A stretch of 64,000 bases of DNA, taken from Enterobacter kobei. Lineage in GTDB: Bacteria > Pseudomonadota > Gammaproteobacteria > Enterobacterales > Enterobacteriaceae. Below the pieces are notes generated by a model. The model ran no database searches and had not been told where the DNA came from. It worked only from the letters and a program-made list of their open reading frames with translations. Position numbers and translations under genes: made by a program. This document shows positions 51,577-60,712 of the stretch, piece after piece (within the stretch, counting starts at the first letter, position 1; every line of letters begins with the position of its first letter). The DNA lies in NCBI RefSeq assembly GCF_001729765.1, contig NZ_CP017181.1:806001-870000 (forward strand), in the 5' to 3' direction.

Positions 51577-52941
51577 TCAGGAGTCTGGCGTGGCGCTGTT
51601 CTTCACAAACAACGTCAACTGGTCGCCTGGTTTCAGATTGTCAGTATCATTGTTCCAGCGCATTACATCTTTGATGTTCACGCCATGTCGTTTTGCGATA
51701 CTGGACAGTGAATCGCCTTTGCGTACGCGATAAGTGATGCTATCGCTGTTGCTGGCGAGACGCTGTGCGCTGCTACCTGCGCCTACCGTCAGAGTTTGAC
51801 CCACTTTCAGACCTGAGCTGCGCAGATCATTCCACTGCTGCAGATCTTTCGCCGTCACGCCAAGACGTGATGCAATGCCAGAAAGCGTATCACCTGAACG
51901 CACCTTATAGCTGCGGCTGTTAACGGATGAAGCATCGGCGATCAGCGTTGACTGAACGGCGGCAATCTCACCCGATGCTAAAGACTCACGCAATTGCTCA
52001 GCATGTTTCTGCGGAACCATCACATACTGCGGGCCGCTAGCCCCCAGCGTTGAGCCTTTAACGCCTGCATTAAAGGTTTTAAGTTTACTTACCGACATAC
52101 CCGTCATATCAGCAACCTGTTGAATATCCACAGGGTTGCTGAGGCGAACGCGCGCCAGTGCACGACTTTCGTCTGGTGTTGGCAGTTGTACACCGTAACG
52201 CTTGCTGTTCTTGAGAATATCGCTCAAGGCCAGCATCTTCGGTACGTAAATCTTCGTTTCCTGTGGCAGTGAGAGCGACCAAAAATCGGTGGATTTACCC
52301 CGTGCTTTATTCGCTTTCATTGCCTTCAGTACACGACCCTCGCCACTATTATACGCTGCGACCGTTAACAGCCAGTCGCCGTCAAACATCTTATTCAGAC
52401 GTTGCATCATGTCGAGAGCGGCTGTCGTTGAAGCGACAACATCCCGACGCGCATCATAGTTGCGGGTCTGTTTCAGACCATAGTTTCGCCCGGTGCTCGG
52501 AATGATCTGCCAAATGCCTGCGGCATTGGCGCCAGACGTCGCGTGTGGGTCAAAAGCGCTCTCCACTATGGGTAGGAGTACCAGCTCCATAGGCATGTTA
52601 CGTTTCTTAACTTGCCCGGCTATCCAGTACATATACGGCTCTGCCCGTAACGTTACATCGTGGAGATAGCTCTTATTTCTTAAATACTTCTGCTTCTGTT
52701 CGCGAATCCGGCTGTTTTCCGGAATTCCCATCTTTAGCTCGTCGCCAATAGAGGTCCACAAGTCTTGCTCCTGCGCGAAAGATGTCCCATCGTCCATCCA
52801 GCGCGCCGAACTTGTAAACTTCCCTGCTTCCCCTTGACCAGCTGCAGAAAGGCTCTGTGCGTGCTGTTGTACGTTGCTGCCGTTCTGCGACTGGCAACCT
52901 ACAAGCAGGACAGAGGCGAGTAATATCGCTTTTGCCTTCAT
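51577..52941 (-). CDS. mltD: Membrane-bound lytic transglycosylase D
   Basis: MltD is an outer-membrane lipoprotein that cuts peptidoglycan glycans to form 1,6-anhydro ends. The 454 residues show the lipobox LLVGC (Cys16), an SLT domain with catalytic Glu127 (LLPIVESAFDPHA), and two LysM repeats (about 345-386 and 402-446) that bind glycan. It is followed by gloB upstream on the same strand. Confidence 0.97.
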   Translation of the reverse strand: MKAKAILLASVLLVGCQSQNGSNVQQHAQSLSAAGQGEAGKFTSSARWMDDGTSFAQEQDLWTSIGDELKMGIPENSRIREQKQKYLRNKSYLHDVTLRAEPYMYWIAGQVKKRNMPMELVLLPIVESAFDPHATSGANAAGIWQIIPSTGRNYGLKQTRNYDARRDVVASTTAALDMMQRLNKMFDGDWLLTVAAYNSGEGRVLKAMKANKARGKSTDFWSLSLPQETKIYVPKMLALSDILKNSKRYGVQLPTPDESRALARVRLSNPVDIQQVADMTGMSVSKLKTFNAGVKGSTLGASGPQYVMVPQKHAEQLRESLASGEIAAVQSTLIADASSVNSRSYKVRSGDTLSGIASRLGVTAKDLQQWNDLRSSGLKVGQTLTVGAGSSAQRLASNSDSITYRVRKGDSLSSIAKRHGVNIKDVMRWNNDTDNLKPGDQLTLFVKNSATPDS

Positions 52942-53009
52942 GTGTGTGTCAATAGTTGCTTAAAAGACGAGCGATGATAACGGCGAAATTTTGAAAAGGC
53001 AACCCGCAT

Positions 53010-53768
53010 TTATCTGAAGTTATCTTTCTTTGACCTTAACCATGCAAATCGCTGTTCTGGTTGTTGCAAATTTGTTTCTTGGTTAATTTTATTAATTAAA
53101 TCAATATCATCTGTTCGCAGAAATAAATTAATTCGGCGCTCATTTTTCAGAATTGCGGGTAGTGTATTTTGGTTTTTTGCACGTAACTCCTTCACTTTGT
53201 GATAATAATCCTGAATCGCCCGATCCTCGGGTAAGAGGCTCTCCGCAAACTTCATATTCCCTAATGTATACTCATGGGCACAACAAATAAGTGTGTCATC
53301 GGGTAAAGCACTAATCTTTTGTAAAGACTGATACATCTGTTCTGGTGTGCCTTCAAAAAGTCTTCCGCAACCGCCTGAGAAGAGGGTGTCGCCACAAAAA
53401 AGATAAGGTTTACTGTAGAAACACAGATGTCCCAAAGTGTGACCTGGCGTAGCAAATACGGAAAACTCCCACTCACGGATGTGGATATTTTCGCCCTCCT
53501 GGACTACTTGCGTCGTTCCCTTATCTTGTGTCTCAGCCGGTCCGTAAACCACAAGATGCGGAAAATGAGCGCTCAGTTCCGGCACGCCGCCAGTGTGATC
53601 GTTATGATGGTGCGTCAACAGAATGGCTTCTGGCTGCCAGCCGTTCTCCTTTATTGCATCAAGCACAGGGGCGGATTCGCCGGGATCGACAATGACGCAT
53701 CGACGATCGTTATCGACCAAAACCCAGATGTAATTGTCCTGAAAAGCAGGAATACTGATAAGATTCAT
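53010..53768 (-). CDS. gloB: Hydroxyacylglutathione hydrolase (glyoxalase II)
   Basis: GloB hydrolyses S-lactoylglutathione to lactate and glutathione in methylglyoxal detoxification, complementing DkgB-type routes. The 252-residue metallo-beta-lactamase-fold protein has the zinc motif THHHNDH (His53, His55, Asp57, His58), then GHTLGHLCF and CAHEYTLGN. The C-terminal domain binds glutathione. It diverges from yafS. Confidence 0.97.
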   Translation of the reverse strand: MNLISIPAFQDNYIWVLVDNDRRCVIVDPGESAPVLDAIKENGWQPEAILLTHHHNDHTGGVPELSAHFPHLVVYGPAETQDKGTTQVVQEGENIHIREWEFSVFATPGHTLGHLCFYSKPYLFCGDTLFSGGCGRLFEGTPEQMYQSLQKISALPDDTLICCAHEYTLGNMKFAESLLPEDRAIQDYYHKVKELRAKNQNTLPAILKNERRINLFLRTDDIDLINKINQETNLQQPEQRFAWLRSKKDNFR

Positions 53769-53800
53769 ACATTACCTCTTATAGCGTGGCGGGTGTTTTG

Positions 53801-54517
53801 ATGAAACCGGCAAGGATACCTCAGACTGTCGCAGCACCGGAACGTTGGGCGGAATTGCCCTGGGGTGAATACTATCGCGAGGCGCTTGAGCAACAGCTGA
53901 AGCCCTGGCTCGCGAAAATGTATGGCTTTCACCTGCTTAAGATTGGCAATCTCAGCGCAGAAATCAATACCGAAAGCTGCGCCATCTCACATCAGGTCAA
54001 TGTCTCTCTCGGCGGATCGCCGGTTCAGGTGAAGGCTGACCCATTGCATCTGCCGTTTGCGGAAAAATCCGTAGATGCGTGTCTTCTTGCCCACGCGCTG
54101 CCCTGGTGCAGCGATCCTCATCGTATGCTGCGTGAAGCCGATCGCGTGCTGATTGATGACGGCTGGCTGATACTCAGCGGTTTTAATCCGCTGAGTCTGA
54201 TGGGGTTACGTAAGCTGGTGCCTGTATTGCGCCGAACGCCACCCTATAACAGCCGGATGTTCACCATGATGCGCCAGCTCGACTGGCTGTCACTGCTCAA
54301 CTTTGAAGTGCTCAACTATGGCGGTTTTCAGGTACTGCCGTGGGCACGTCAGGGGGGAGTTTTATTGAGTACGCATTTGCCCGCATTAGGCTGCATGCAG
54401 TTTATCGTCGCGCGTAAGCGAACCATCCCTCTGACGCTTAACCCCATGAAGCAGAGCAAATCGAAAACGCCCATCCGCCAGACCGTTGGCGCAACGCGGC
54501 AGTACAGAAAACCCTGA
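53801..54517 (+). CDS. yafS: Methyltransferase-like protein YafS
   Basis: A 238-residue protein recognised as YafS, a putative SAM-dependent methyltransferase of the type-11 fold (ADPLHLPFAEKSVDACLLAHAL, then EADRVLIDDGWLILSGFNP). The classical motif I is poorly kept, so activity is uncertain. ATG 53801 fits E. coli; a GTG at 53786 is in frame. Its stop abuts the rnhA stop: the convergent genes end at 54517 and 54518. Confidence 0.9.
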   Translation: MKPARIPQTVAAPERWAELPWGEYYREALEQQLKPWLAKMYGFHLLKIGNLSAEINTESCAISHQVNVSLGGSPVQVKADPLHLPFAEKSVDACLLAHALPWCSDPHRMLREADRVLIDDGWLILSGFNPLSLMGLRKLVPVLRRTPPYNSRMFTMMRQLDWLSLLNFEVLNYGGFQVLPWARQGGVLLSTHLPALGCMQFIVARKRTIPLTLNPMKQSKSKTPIRQTVGATRQYRKP

Positions 54518-54985
54518 TCAGGATTCAGGCTGGTAGCCAGTATCCTCATGGGCCGGATTTGAGGCCGCCGCGCGCGCCAGTTCATCGCAGCGCTCGTTTT
54601 CCGGGTGGCCGGCGTGGCCTTTAACCCACTCCCACTTAATCTCGTGCTGGCCCAGTGCCGCATCAAGGCGCTTCCAGAGATCGACGTTCTTCACGGGCTT
54701 CTTATCTGCAGTTTTCCAGCCGCGTTTTTTCCAGTTGTGGATCCACTGGGTGATACCCTGTCGCACGTACTGGCTATCCGTACTCAACACCACGTCGCAG
54801 TGTTCTTTTAAGGCTTCCAGCGCCACAATGGCCGCCATCAACTCCATACGGTTGTTGGTGGTCAGGAAATACCCTTCGCTAAAAGTTTTCTCATGCTGAC
54901 GATAGCGCATAATCGCACCGTAGCCGCCGGGGCCTGGGTTCCCGAGACAAGATCCATCGGTGAAAATTTCTACCTGTTTACGCAT
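54518..54985 (-). CDS. rnhA: Ribonuclease HI
   Basis: RNase HI degrades RNA in RNA-DNA hybrids, removing primers and R-loops. ATG 54985 ([15 protein letters not shown]) gives 155 residues as in E. coli; the upstream extension of the frame runs into dnaQ and is spurious. Catalytic acids Asp10, Glu48, Asp70 and Asp134 are present. It diverges from dnaQ with 63 bases between, a conserved pair. rnhB is also in this window. Confidence 0.98.
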   Translation of the reverse strand: MRKQVEIFTDGSCLGNPGPGGYGAIMRYRQHEKTFSEGYFLTTNNRMELMAAIVALEALKEHCDVVLSTDSQYVRQGITQWIHNWKKRGWKTADKKPVKNVDLWKRLDAALGQHEIKWEWVKGHAGHPENERCDELARAAASNPAHEDTGYQPES

Positions 54986-55048
54986 CTCTGGTAGACTTCC
55001 TGTATTGAAACGTTCAGTTAAACGATAAGTCTGACATAAATGACCGCT

Positions 55049-55780
55049 ATGAGCACTGCAATTACTCGCCAGATTGTCCTCGATACCGAAACCACCGGTA
55101 TGAACCAGATCGGCGCGCACTACGAAGGGCACAAGATCATTGAGATCGGTGCCGTTGAAGTGGTGAACCGTCGTCTTACGGGGAACAACTTCCACGTCTA
55201 CCTCAAACCCGATCGGCTGGTGGATCCAGAAGCGTTTGGCGTTCACGGTATTGCCGATGAGTTCTTGCTGGATAAACCGACCTTCGCTGAGGTGGCAGAC
55301 GAGTTTCTCGACTACATCAAAGGCGCTGAGTTAATCATCCATAACGCGTCGTTCGATATCGGCTTTATGGACTATGAGTTTAGTAAGCTCCATCGCGATA
55401 TTCCGAAAACCAATACCTTCTGCAAAGTGACCGATAGCCTGGCGCTGGCGAGGAAGATGTTTCCCGGCAAGCGTAACAGCCTCGATGCACTCTGTTCACG
55501 TTATGAAATAGACAACACCAAGCGAACGCTGCACGGGGCACTTCTCGATGCCCAGATTCTGGCTGATGTCTATCTGGCGATGACGGGCGGTCAGACGTCG
55601 ATGAAATTCAGCATGGAAAATGAGTCGCAGCAGGCGCAGGGCGAAGCGGGCATCCAGCGCGTGGTTCGTCAGGCAAGTCGTTTACGGGTTGTTTTAGCCA
55701 GTGATGAAGAGTTACTTAACCATGAATCCCGTCTCGATCTGGTACAGAAGAAGGGCGGCAGCTGTATGTGGCGCGCCTGA
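55049..55780 (+). CDS. dnaQ: DNA polymerase III epsilon (proofreading) subunit
   Basis: DnaQ is the 3'-5' exonuclease of the polymerase III core. The 243 residues start at ATG 55049 ([10 protein letters not shown]); a second in-frame ATG lies nine bases earlier. ExoI motif DTETTG (Asp12, Glu14), ExoII with [10 protein letters not shown] and Exo[11 protein letters not shown] are seen, followed by a clamp-binding QTSMKF region and the alpha-binding C-terminus. Confidence 0.98.
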   Translation: MSTAITRQIVLDTETTGMNQIGAHYEGHKIIEIGAVEVVNRRLTGNNFHVYLKPDRLVDPEAFGVHGIADEFLLDKPTFAEVADEFLDYIKGAELIIHNASFDIGFMDYEFSKLHRDIPKTNTFCKVTDSLALARKMFPGKRNSLDALCSRYEIDNTKRTLHGALLDAQILADVYLAMTGGQTSMKFSMENESQQAQGEAGIQRVVRQASRLRVVLASDEELLNHESRLDLVQKKGGSCMWRA

Positions 55781-55856
55781 AAAAACGCCATGATGTCTGT
55801 AAAATCATCGGTTGGGCGATTTTTGCAGCAAACGATTCAAAACGTGAGAAAAAGCG

Positions 55857-55885
55857 TTGACGAGATCGGAGGCACACCGTAATAT
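55857..55885 (+). promoter_or_regulatory. Promoter of the second tRNA-Asp gene
   Basis: TTGACG (55857-55862), 17-base spacer, TAATAT (55880-55885), then a GC-rich discriminator GCGCC, as expected for stable-RNA promoters. Confidence 0.85.
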
Positions 55886-55912
55886 GCGCCTCGTTCCCCA
55901 AACGGGAACAGT

Positions 55913-55989
55913 GGAGCGGTAGTTCAGTCGGTTAGAATACCTGCCTGTCACGCAGGGGGTCGCGGGTTCGAGTCCCGTCCGTTCCGCCA
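55913..55989 (+). tRNA. aspV: tRNA-Asp (GTC), second copy
   Basis: A 77-base tRNA gene identical to the one at 46483, with encoded CCA and its own promoter and terminator. The symbol follows E. coli (after dnaQ). This locus is a known island insertion site in E. coli. Confidence 0.97.
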
Positions 55990-55996
55990 CTATTCA

Positions 55997-56035
55997 GAAG
56001 GCCTGAATCAGAAATGATTCAGGCCTTCGTCGTTT
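55997..56035 (+). terminator. Terminator after aspV
   Basis: AAGGCCTGAATCA (55998-56010) pairs with TGATTCAGGCCTT (56015-56027) around GAAA, then CGTCGTTTC, a weak T-run but a very stable stem. Confidence 0.8.
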
Positions 56036-56111
56036 CAACAGCCTTTGTCTTTTATCCCCCTTTCTTTTCATTAACAAAATGTTAATTTATGTGGTGCAAT
56101 TAATTAACATT

Positions 56112-56128
56112 TGCACAGCATTAGTGCG
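56112..56128. promoter_or_regulatory. NtrC-like enhancer site 1
   Basis: TGCAC, seven bases, GTGCG: matches the NtrC consensus TGCAC-N7-GTGCA in nine of ten specified positions. Its centre is 22 bp (two helical turns) from site 2 and about 174 bp before the predicted start point. Confidence 0.55.
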
Positions 56129-56133
56129 TTATT

Positions 56134-56150
56134 TGCACTTTGTTTGTGCA
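56134..56150. promoter_or_regulatory. NtrC-like enhancer site 2
   Basis: TGCAC-TTTGTTT-GTGCA is a perfect match in all ten specified positions of the NtrC dyad. Its centre is about 152 bp before the predicted sigma-54 start. Confidence 0.6.
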
Positions 56151-56252
56151 TTCTTTCGCCCAGCCACTTTTTGGCCTTAATCAGACTGTGTCGCTTTGTA
56201 AAAATAATTTTCATGAAATCATTCGCTTACAGTGGATATCGTGAAAGTTTTT

Positions 56253-56273
56253 GAACCAATAAATAATTGGTTC
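56253..56273. promoter_or_regulatory. Palindromic operator overlapping the -24 element
   Basis: GAACCAAT (56253-56260) and ATTGGTTC (56266-56273) form a perfect eight-base dyad with five bases between. The right arm contains the -24 GG of the sigma-54 promoter, so a bound regulator would block polymerase. FadR-type GntR proteins bind comparable short dyads. Confidence 0.55.
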
Positions 56274-56283
56274 GGTTATTGCT
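56267..56283 (+). promoter_or_regulatory. Predicted sigma-54 promoter
   Basis: TTGG-TTCGGTTA-TTGCT has the invariant GG (56269-56270) and GC (56281-56282) ten bases apart, and agrees with the consensus TTGGCACGRNNNTTGCW except at two positions (CA replaced by TT). The start would be near 56294, 75 bases before the regulator ATG. Confidence 0.55.
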
Positions 56284-56360
56284 TAATCATTAGCACGATA
56301 AGGTTCATGCCATATCAATAACTTATCGTTAATAAAAAGAAAATAATGATGATAGCGAGC

Positions 56361-56368
56361 GAACCAAT
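56361..56368. promoter_or_regulatory. Repeated operator half-site before the regulator start
   Basis: GAACCAAT, identical to the left arm at 56253, sits directly before ATG 56369, where a ribosome binding site would be. It may serve as a second contact for autoregulation. Confidence 0.35.
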
Positions 56369-57088
56369 ATGGAAAAACCGTCACGGTTTCTGGCCAATTC
56401 CAGTACCGCGCTTGAGCAGTTGCGCGGGCTTATCAACCAGCATGAGTCAACACCAGGCACTCCGCTGCCCACGGAACGTGAGCTGTCGGAAACTCTCGGC
56501 GTAGGACGACGCGAAGTGCGTCGCGCGCTGGATGTGCTGGAAGAGGAAGGACGGATCTGGCGTAAACAGGGTAAAGGCACCTTTATTGGTCCCGCTGCCC
56601 CTGTTGAACCGCTGGCGCTTCAGGGATTGGTTCAGCAAACCAACCTGCTGGAAGTTATGGAAGCTCGTCTACAGCTCGAACCCGGCTTAGCCCGGCTTGC
56701 GGCACTGCGTGCCACCAGGGAAAACCTCGCGCTCATGCAGCGCATGCTGGAACGCATCGACAAGGTCAGCCCGGATGACCGCGATCTCAACGAACTATGG
56801 GATAGCGCCTTTCACCGCGCTATTGCCGAGGCTGCGGGCAACCGCCTGATGCTCGGCCTGTTTGACGCGATTGATGCCGTGCGGCGCGAACCGGGCTGGC
56901 AGCATCTGCGTGAATTAGCCCGCACGCCCGAACGTGTCGACAGCTATAACGACCACCATCACAAGATCATGTCTGCGATTATCCATCGCCAGCCTAATGA
57001 AGCAGCTGCCGCCATGCGCGAACACCTGCTTAGCCTGCAAACCGCCCTGATTCAGGCGATCCACCTTGAGGACGACTTCACGCTATGA
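56369..57088 (+). CDS. GntR-family regulator, FadR/FCD subfamily
   Basis: A 239-residue transcription regulator. The winged helix spans about 10-75 (LPTERELSETLGVGRREVRR, then the wing QGKGTFIG). The C-terminal all-helical FCD domain (about 92-230) keeps the likely metal ligands Asp145 and His149 (DSAFH), a histidine in DHHHKI (196-198) and His219 (MREHL), suggesting a carboxylate ligand. It heads an operon of seven genes, overlapping the first ATPase by four bases. It probably represses its own operon through the dyad at 56253; the effector is unknown. The ATG has only a weak GCGAGCGAA upstream. Confidence 0.9.
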   Translation: MEKPSRFLANSSTALEQLRGLINQHESTPGTPLPTERELSETLGVGRREVRRALDVLEEEGRIWRKQGKGTFIGPAAPVEPLALQGLVQQTNLLEVMEARLQLEPGLARLAALRATRENLALMQRMLERIDKVSPDDRDLNELWDSAFHRAIAEAAGNRLMLGLFDAIDAVRREPGWQHLRELARTPERVDSYNDHHHKIMSAIIHRQPNEAAAAMREHLLSLQTALIQAIHLEDDFTL

Positions 57089-58098
57089 CGACGATCCCGT
57101 TTAAGGACACCACGCCTGTACTTCGGCTGAATAATCTCAACGTTAAATTTTCCGGCTCGCCGGTTAGCGTACTGGACGGTATTTCCCTGACGGTCAAAGC
57201 AGGCGAGACGCTGGCGCTGGTGGGAGAGTCCGGCTGCGGGAAAAGTATCACCTCACTGGCGCTGATGGGATTACTGCCCGCCAGCGCGCAGATTGTCAGC
57301 GGAGAAATGCAGTTTCGCCGTCACGATCTGCGAAAGCTCTCGCCGCGGGACTATGCCGATTTGCGCGGCAGCGAGCTGGCGATGATTTTCCAGGAGCCGA
57401 TGACCTCGCTCAATCCCGCTTTCACATTAGGCGATCAGCTCAGTGAAGCGGTCATGCGTCACCAGAGCGTTTCCCGCACAGAGGCGATGAAGGTCGCGCT
57501 GCAGATCCTGGAGAAGGTACAGATCCCCGCGGCGGAGATGCGCCTCAAGGCTTACCCGCATCAGCTTTCCGGCGGTATGCGCCAGCGTGTGATGATTGCC
57601 ATGGCGCTGATCAACCATCCTAAATTACTGATTGCCGATGAACCGACTACCGCGCTCGACGTCACCATCCAGGCGCAAATCCTCACCTTGCTCAACACCC
57701 TCAAAGAAGAAACCGGCACGGCGGTCCTGATGATCACCCACGATTTAGGCGTGGTGGCCGAAGTCGCCCAGCAGGTGGCGGTAATGTATGCCGGGCAGGT
57801 GGTGGAGCAGGGGAGCGTCGAGGCCATCTTTGCCGACCCGCAGCACCCGTACACCATCGGCCTGATGGGCTCAATCCCTTCGCTGGGCGCACGTAAAGGC
57901 CAGCTCTCCACCATTCCCGGGTCGGTCCCGCTCCCGGAATCCATGCCGAAAGGCTGTCGTTTTGCGACGCGCTGCCCGTTTGCGCAGTCTCGCTGCCATG
58001 ATGAAAAACCGCCGCTCAACACGCTCGGCGCGGGTCATCAGGTCGCCTGCTTCCGCGTGCCGCTCGAACACCACATTGCCCTGGGAGAGACCGCATGA
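57085..58098 (+). CDS. Peptide-type ABC transporter ATPase (DppD/OppD-like)
   Basis: A 337-residue ATP-binding subunit of a nickel/peptide (family 5) importer: Walker A GESGCGKS (47-54), signature LSGGMRQRV, Walker [14 protein letters not shown], and the C-terminal oligopeptide domain with [14 protein letters not shown], a cysteine pattern typical of DppD/OppD proteins. ATG overlaps the regulator stop (ATGA) and its own stop overlaps the next gene in the same way. It pairs with the downstream ATPase. Confidence 0.93.
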   Translation: MTTIPFKDTTPVLRLNNLNVKFSGSPVSVLDGISLTVKAGETLALVGESGCGKSITSLALMGLLPASAQIVSGEMQFRRHDLRKLSPRDYADLRGSELAMIFQEPMTSLNPAFTLGDQLSEAVMRHQSVSRTEAMKVALQILEKVQIPAAEMRLKAYPHQLSGGMRQRVMIAMALINHPKLLIADEPTTALDVTIQAQILTLLNTLKEETGTAVLMITHDLGVVAEVAQQVAVMYAGQVVEQGSVEAIFADPQHPYTIGLMGSIPSLGARKGQLSTIPGSVPLPESMPKGCRFATRCPFAQSRCHDEKPPLNTLGAGHQVACFRVPLEHHIALGETA

Positions 58099-59177
58099 CT
58101 ACGCCAATTCTTGAAGCCCGCGACCTCAGCAAGCGCTTCCCTGGTCCGAAAAAACTCTTTTCACCGGCCCGGTTTGTTACGGCGGTCGATCGCGTTTCGC
58201 TTGCCGTGATGCCGGGTGAAACGCTGGCAATTGTCGGCGAGTCTGGCTCCGGCAAATCCACCCTTGGGCGTCTGCTGCTGCGCCTGCTCGCCGCCAGTGA
58301 AGGGCGCGTGTTTTACCAGGGTGAGGAGATTACCGACGCCTCGGGCGCCCGTCTGAACCAGCTCCGGCGTGAGCTGCAAATTATTTTCCAGGATCCGTTT
58401 GCCTCGCTGAACCCGCGCATGACGGTGGAGCAGATCGTCGGTGAGCCGCTGTGGCTGCACCAGAATATGAAGAAAGCCGACCGACAGTATCGCGTCGCCG
58501 AACTCCTCAAAACCGTTGGCCTGCCTGCCGCCTGGTCCGGGCGCTATCCGCACGAGTTTTCCGGCGGCCAGCGCCAGCGTATCGGCATTGCGCGCGCGCT
58601 GGCCTCGGGACCAAAACTGTTGCTTGGCGATGAACCCGTCTCTGCGCTGGATGTTTCCGTCCAGGCGCAGGTCGTCAATTTGCTGGAAAGCCTGAAGCAC
58701 CAGCTCGGGCTGACGATGGTGATCGTTGCCCACGGCCTGGCGGTAATTCGCCATATGAGCGACCGCGTGGCGGTCATGTATCTCGGGCAAATCGTTGAAC
58801 TTGCGACCGTCGACGAGATCTTTGACGCCCCGCTGCACCCTTATACCCAGGCACTGATCGCCTCGGCACCACAGATGCAGCCGGGCATTGAACGCGACGC
58901 ACCGCTGCTGCAGGGGGATCTGCCGAACCCGGCGAGCCCTCCATCCGGCTGCCGTTTCCATACCCGCTGCCCGTATGTTACCGATGAATGCCGTCAGGTT
59001 GAGCCGATTAATCAGGTGCTGGACGGTGGACGTCAGGTTGCCTGTCACCGCTGGCAGGACATCAATCGCGATCGCAGTGTTATTCAGATAGCACCGCCAT
59101 CCGCAGCTTTTCTGCGCCGCCGCGCGCTGTTTGAACACGCGGCCACTCACTCCTCCCTTCCTTCAAGGAACTCATGA
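58095..59177 (+). CDS. Peptide-type ABC transporter ATPase (DppF/OppF-like)
   Basis: The second ATPase, 360 residues: Walker A GESGSGKS (48-55), signature FSGGQRQRI, Walker B LLLGDEPVSALDV, and a C-terminal CRFHTRCPYVTDEC segment. The last 35 residues (RRRALFEHAATHSS...) extend past the usual end of DppF. It overlaps both neighbours by four bases, showing tight translational coupling. Confidence 0.92.
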   Translation: MTTPILEARDLSKRFPGPKKLFSPARFVTAVDRVSLAVMPGETLAIVGESGSGKSTLGRLLLRLLAASEGRVFYQGEEITDASGARLNQLRRELQIIFQDPFASLNPRMTVEQIVGEPLWLHQNMKKADRQYRVAELLKTVGLPAAWSGRYPHEFSGGQRQRIGIARALASGPKLLLGDEPVSALDVSVQAQVVNLLESLKHQLGLTMVIVAHGLAVIRHMSDRVAVMYLGQIVELATVDEIFDAPLHPYTQALIASAPQMQPGIERDAPLLQGDLPNPASPPSGCRFHTRCPYVTDECRQVEPINQVLDGGRQVACHRWQDINRDRSVIQIAPPSAAFLRRRALFEHAATHSSLPSRNS

Positions 59178-60694
59178 TAATGACAATGCGTAATTCTCTT
59201 TTGACCGTACTGGGAAGTGTTATGTTGCTTGGCGCGGCGCTGCCCGCCCATTCTGAAAGCGTGCTGCGAATTGGTCTGGGAGCTGACCCGGACATGCTCG
59301 ACCCGCATCTGGCGCGCACCTACTATGGCCGCTTTGTCTTTGCTTCCCTGTGCGACAGGCTGGTGGATGTCGACGAACATCTGAAAGTGGTGCCAGGTCT
59401 GGCGAAGTCGTGGGCCTGGAGCGATGACGGCAAAACGCTGACCATGGATCTCCGTGAGGGGGTGACCTTCCATGACGGCGAGAAATTCGACGCCGCTGCT
59501 GCGAAATACAACCTCGACCGTGCGTTGACCCTAAAAGGCTCCCTGCGCAAAAGCGAGATCTCCTCGGTGGAATCGGTAGAGGTCACCGGTCCGATGCAGA
59601 TTGCGCTGCACCTGAAAACCCCTGACGCCGCGCTGCTGATGCAGCTGACTGACCGCGCGGGCGCGATGATGGCACCCGACGCGGCGAAAAAGCCTGACTT
59701 TGCCGCCCATCCGGTCTGTTCCGGTCCTTATAAGTTTGACAGCCGCGTGTCCCAGGACCGCATTGTTCTGACTCGCTTCGACAATTACTGGAATAAAGAC
59801 GCCTACCACTTCGACAAAATTATCTATCTGCCGATCCCGGACGCCTCCGTGCGCCTCGCGAACCTGCGGGCAGGCGATCTCGACCTGACCGAAGGCATTG
59901 CGGCCAGCGACGTTAAAACCGTTGAAGCCGACAGCAAGCTGGCGCTGGCGAAGGTAACTGGTCTGGGTTACCAGGGCATTACCTTCAACATCAATAACGG
60001 CAAGGTCCCGGCGAACGATCCGTTCAGAGATGCCCGCGTACGCGAGGCATTTTCTCAGGCCATCGACCGTGATGCGCTAAATCAGGTGGTCTTTGAAGGG
60101 CTATACACGCCGGCAAACCAGGCGTTTTCCACGGTGAGCCCGTATCACGTCAATCTGCCGGTTCCGCCCCGTGACGTCGATAAAGCCAAAGCGCTGCTCA
60201 AAGCGGCAGGCGTCACCACGCCGCTGACCGTCAACCTGCTGGTGCCGAACAACCCGACCTCGCAGCAGGTGGGTCAGGTTCTGCAGGCAATGGTTGCCGA
60301 GGCCGGCTTCACGCTCAACCTGCAGATGACCGAATTCGCGACGCTGCTGGATCGTCAGCAGAGTGGTGATTATCAGCTCAGTTTCTCCGGCTGGTCGGGC
60401 CGCCCGGACCCGGACGGCAGCATCTACGGCTTTGTCCATAGCAAAGGCACTCTGAATGACGGACGCTACAGCAACGCGCAGGTCGACGAATGGCTGACTC
60501 AGGCGCGCCAGAGCACCGACCAGGCCGCACGCCAGCCGCTGTATGACAAGGTGGTGAAACAGCTGCAAACCGACATGCCGATTGCCTACCTCTACTTCGA
60601 GCCGCGCATTTTTGGTCTGAACAAGCGCGTGCAGGGCTTTAAGCCTTACCCGGACGGCATCGTGCGTCTGGCGGGTTTGACGCTGGCGAAATAA
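59174..60694 (+). CDS. Family 5 periplasmic substrate-binding protein
   Basis: A 506-residue extracellular solute-binding protein of the dipeptide/nickel/glutathione group. A signal peptide (about 1-28, MRNSLLTVLGSVMLLGAALP, cleaved near AHS-ESV) precedes LRIGLGADPDMLDPHLARTY. Of three closely spaced ATGs, 59174, 59180 and 59186, the second is best placed behind AAGGA. Substrate cannot be read from sequence; the downstream enzyme suggests a gamma-glutamyl or peptide-like compound. The GsiB/DppA group is the nearest in feel. Confidence 0.93.
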   Translation: MIMTMRNSLLTVLGSVMLLGAALPAHSESVLRIGLGADPDMLDPHLARTYYGRFVFASLCDRLVDVDEHLKVVPGLAKSWAWSDDGKTLTMDLREGVTFHDGEKFDAAAAKYNLDRALTLKGSLRKSEISSVESVEVTGPMQIALHLKTPDAALLMQLTDRAGAMMAPDAAKKPDFAAHPVCSGPYKFDSRVSQDRIVLTRFDNYWNKDAYHFDKIIYLPIPDASVRLANLRAGDLDLTEGIAASDVKTVEADSKLALAKVTGLGYQGITFNINNGKVPANDPFRDARVREAFSQAIDRDALNQVVFEGLYTPANQAFSTVSPYHVNLPVPPRDVDKAKALLKAAGVTTPLTVNLLVPNNPTSQQVGQVLQAMVAEAGFTLNLQMTEFATLLDRQQSGDYQLSFSGWSGRPDPDGSIYGFVHSKGTLNDGRYSNAQVDEWLTQARQSTDQAARQPLYDKVVKQLQTDMPIAYLYFEPRIFGLNKRVQGFKPYPDGIVRLAGLTLAK

Positions 60695-60712
60695 ACGTCC
60701 TGAGGAGAACCC

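Larger units (their letters stand above)
56036..56368 (+). other. Regulatory region of the GntR-ABC-GGT operon
   Basis: This AT-rich, gene-free stretch of 333 bases holds two NtrC-like sites, a sigma-54-type promoter and a palindromic operator, listed separately. The region between enhancer and promoter (56151-56266) is AT-rich and bendable, as expected for an IHF-assisted loop, though I do not see a firm IHF site. Confidence 0.55.

Noticed and set aside
54986..55246. N-terminal extension of rnhA to 242 residues
   Set aside because: The extension overlaps dnaQ in antisense and the 155-residue form from 54985 matches the family exactly.
56166..56187. A second possible sigma-54 promoter starting at TTTTTGGCC
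   Set aside because: The -12 GC is missing at the required distance from GG.
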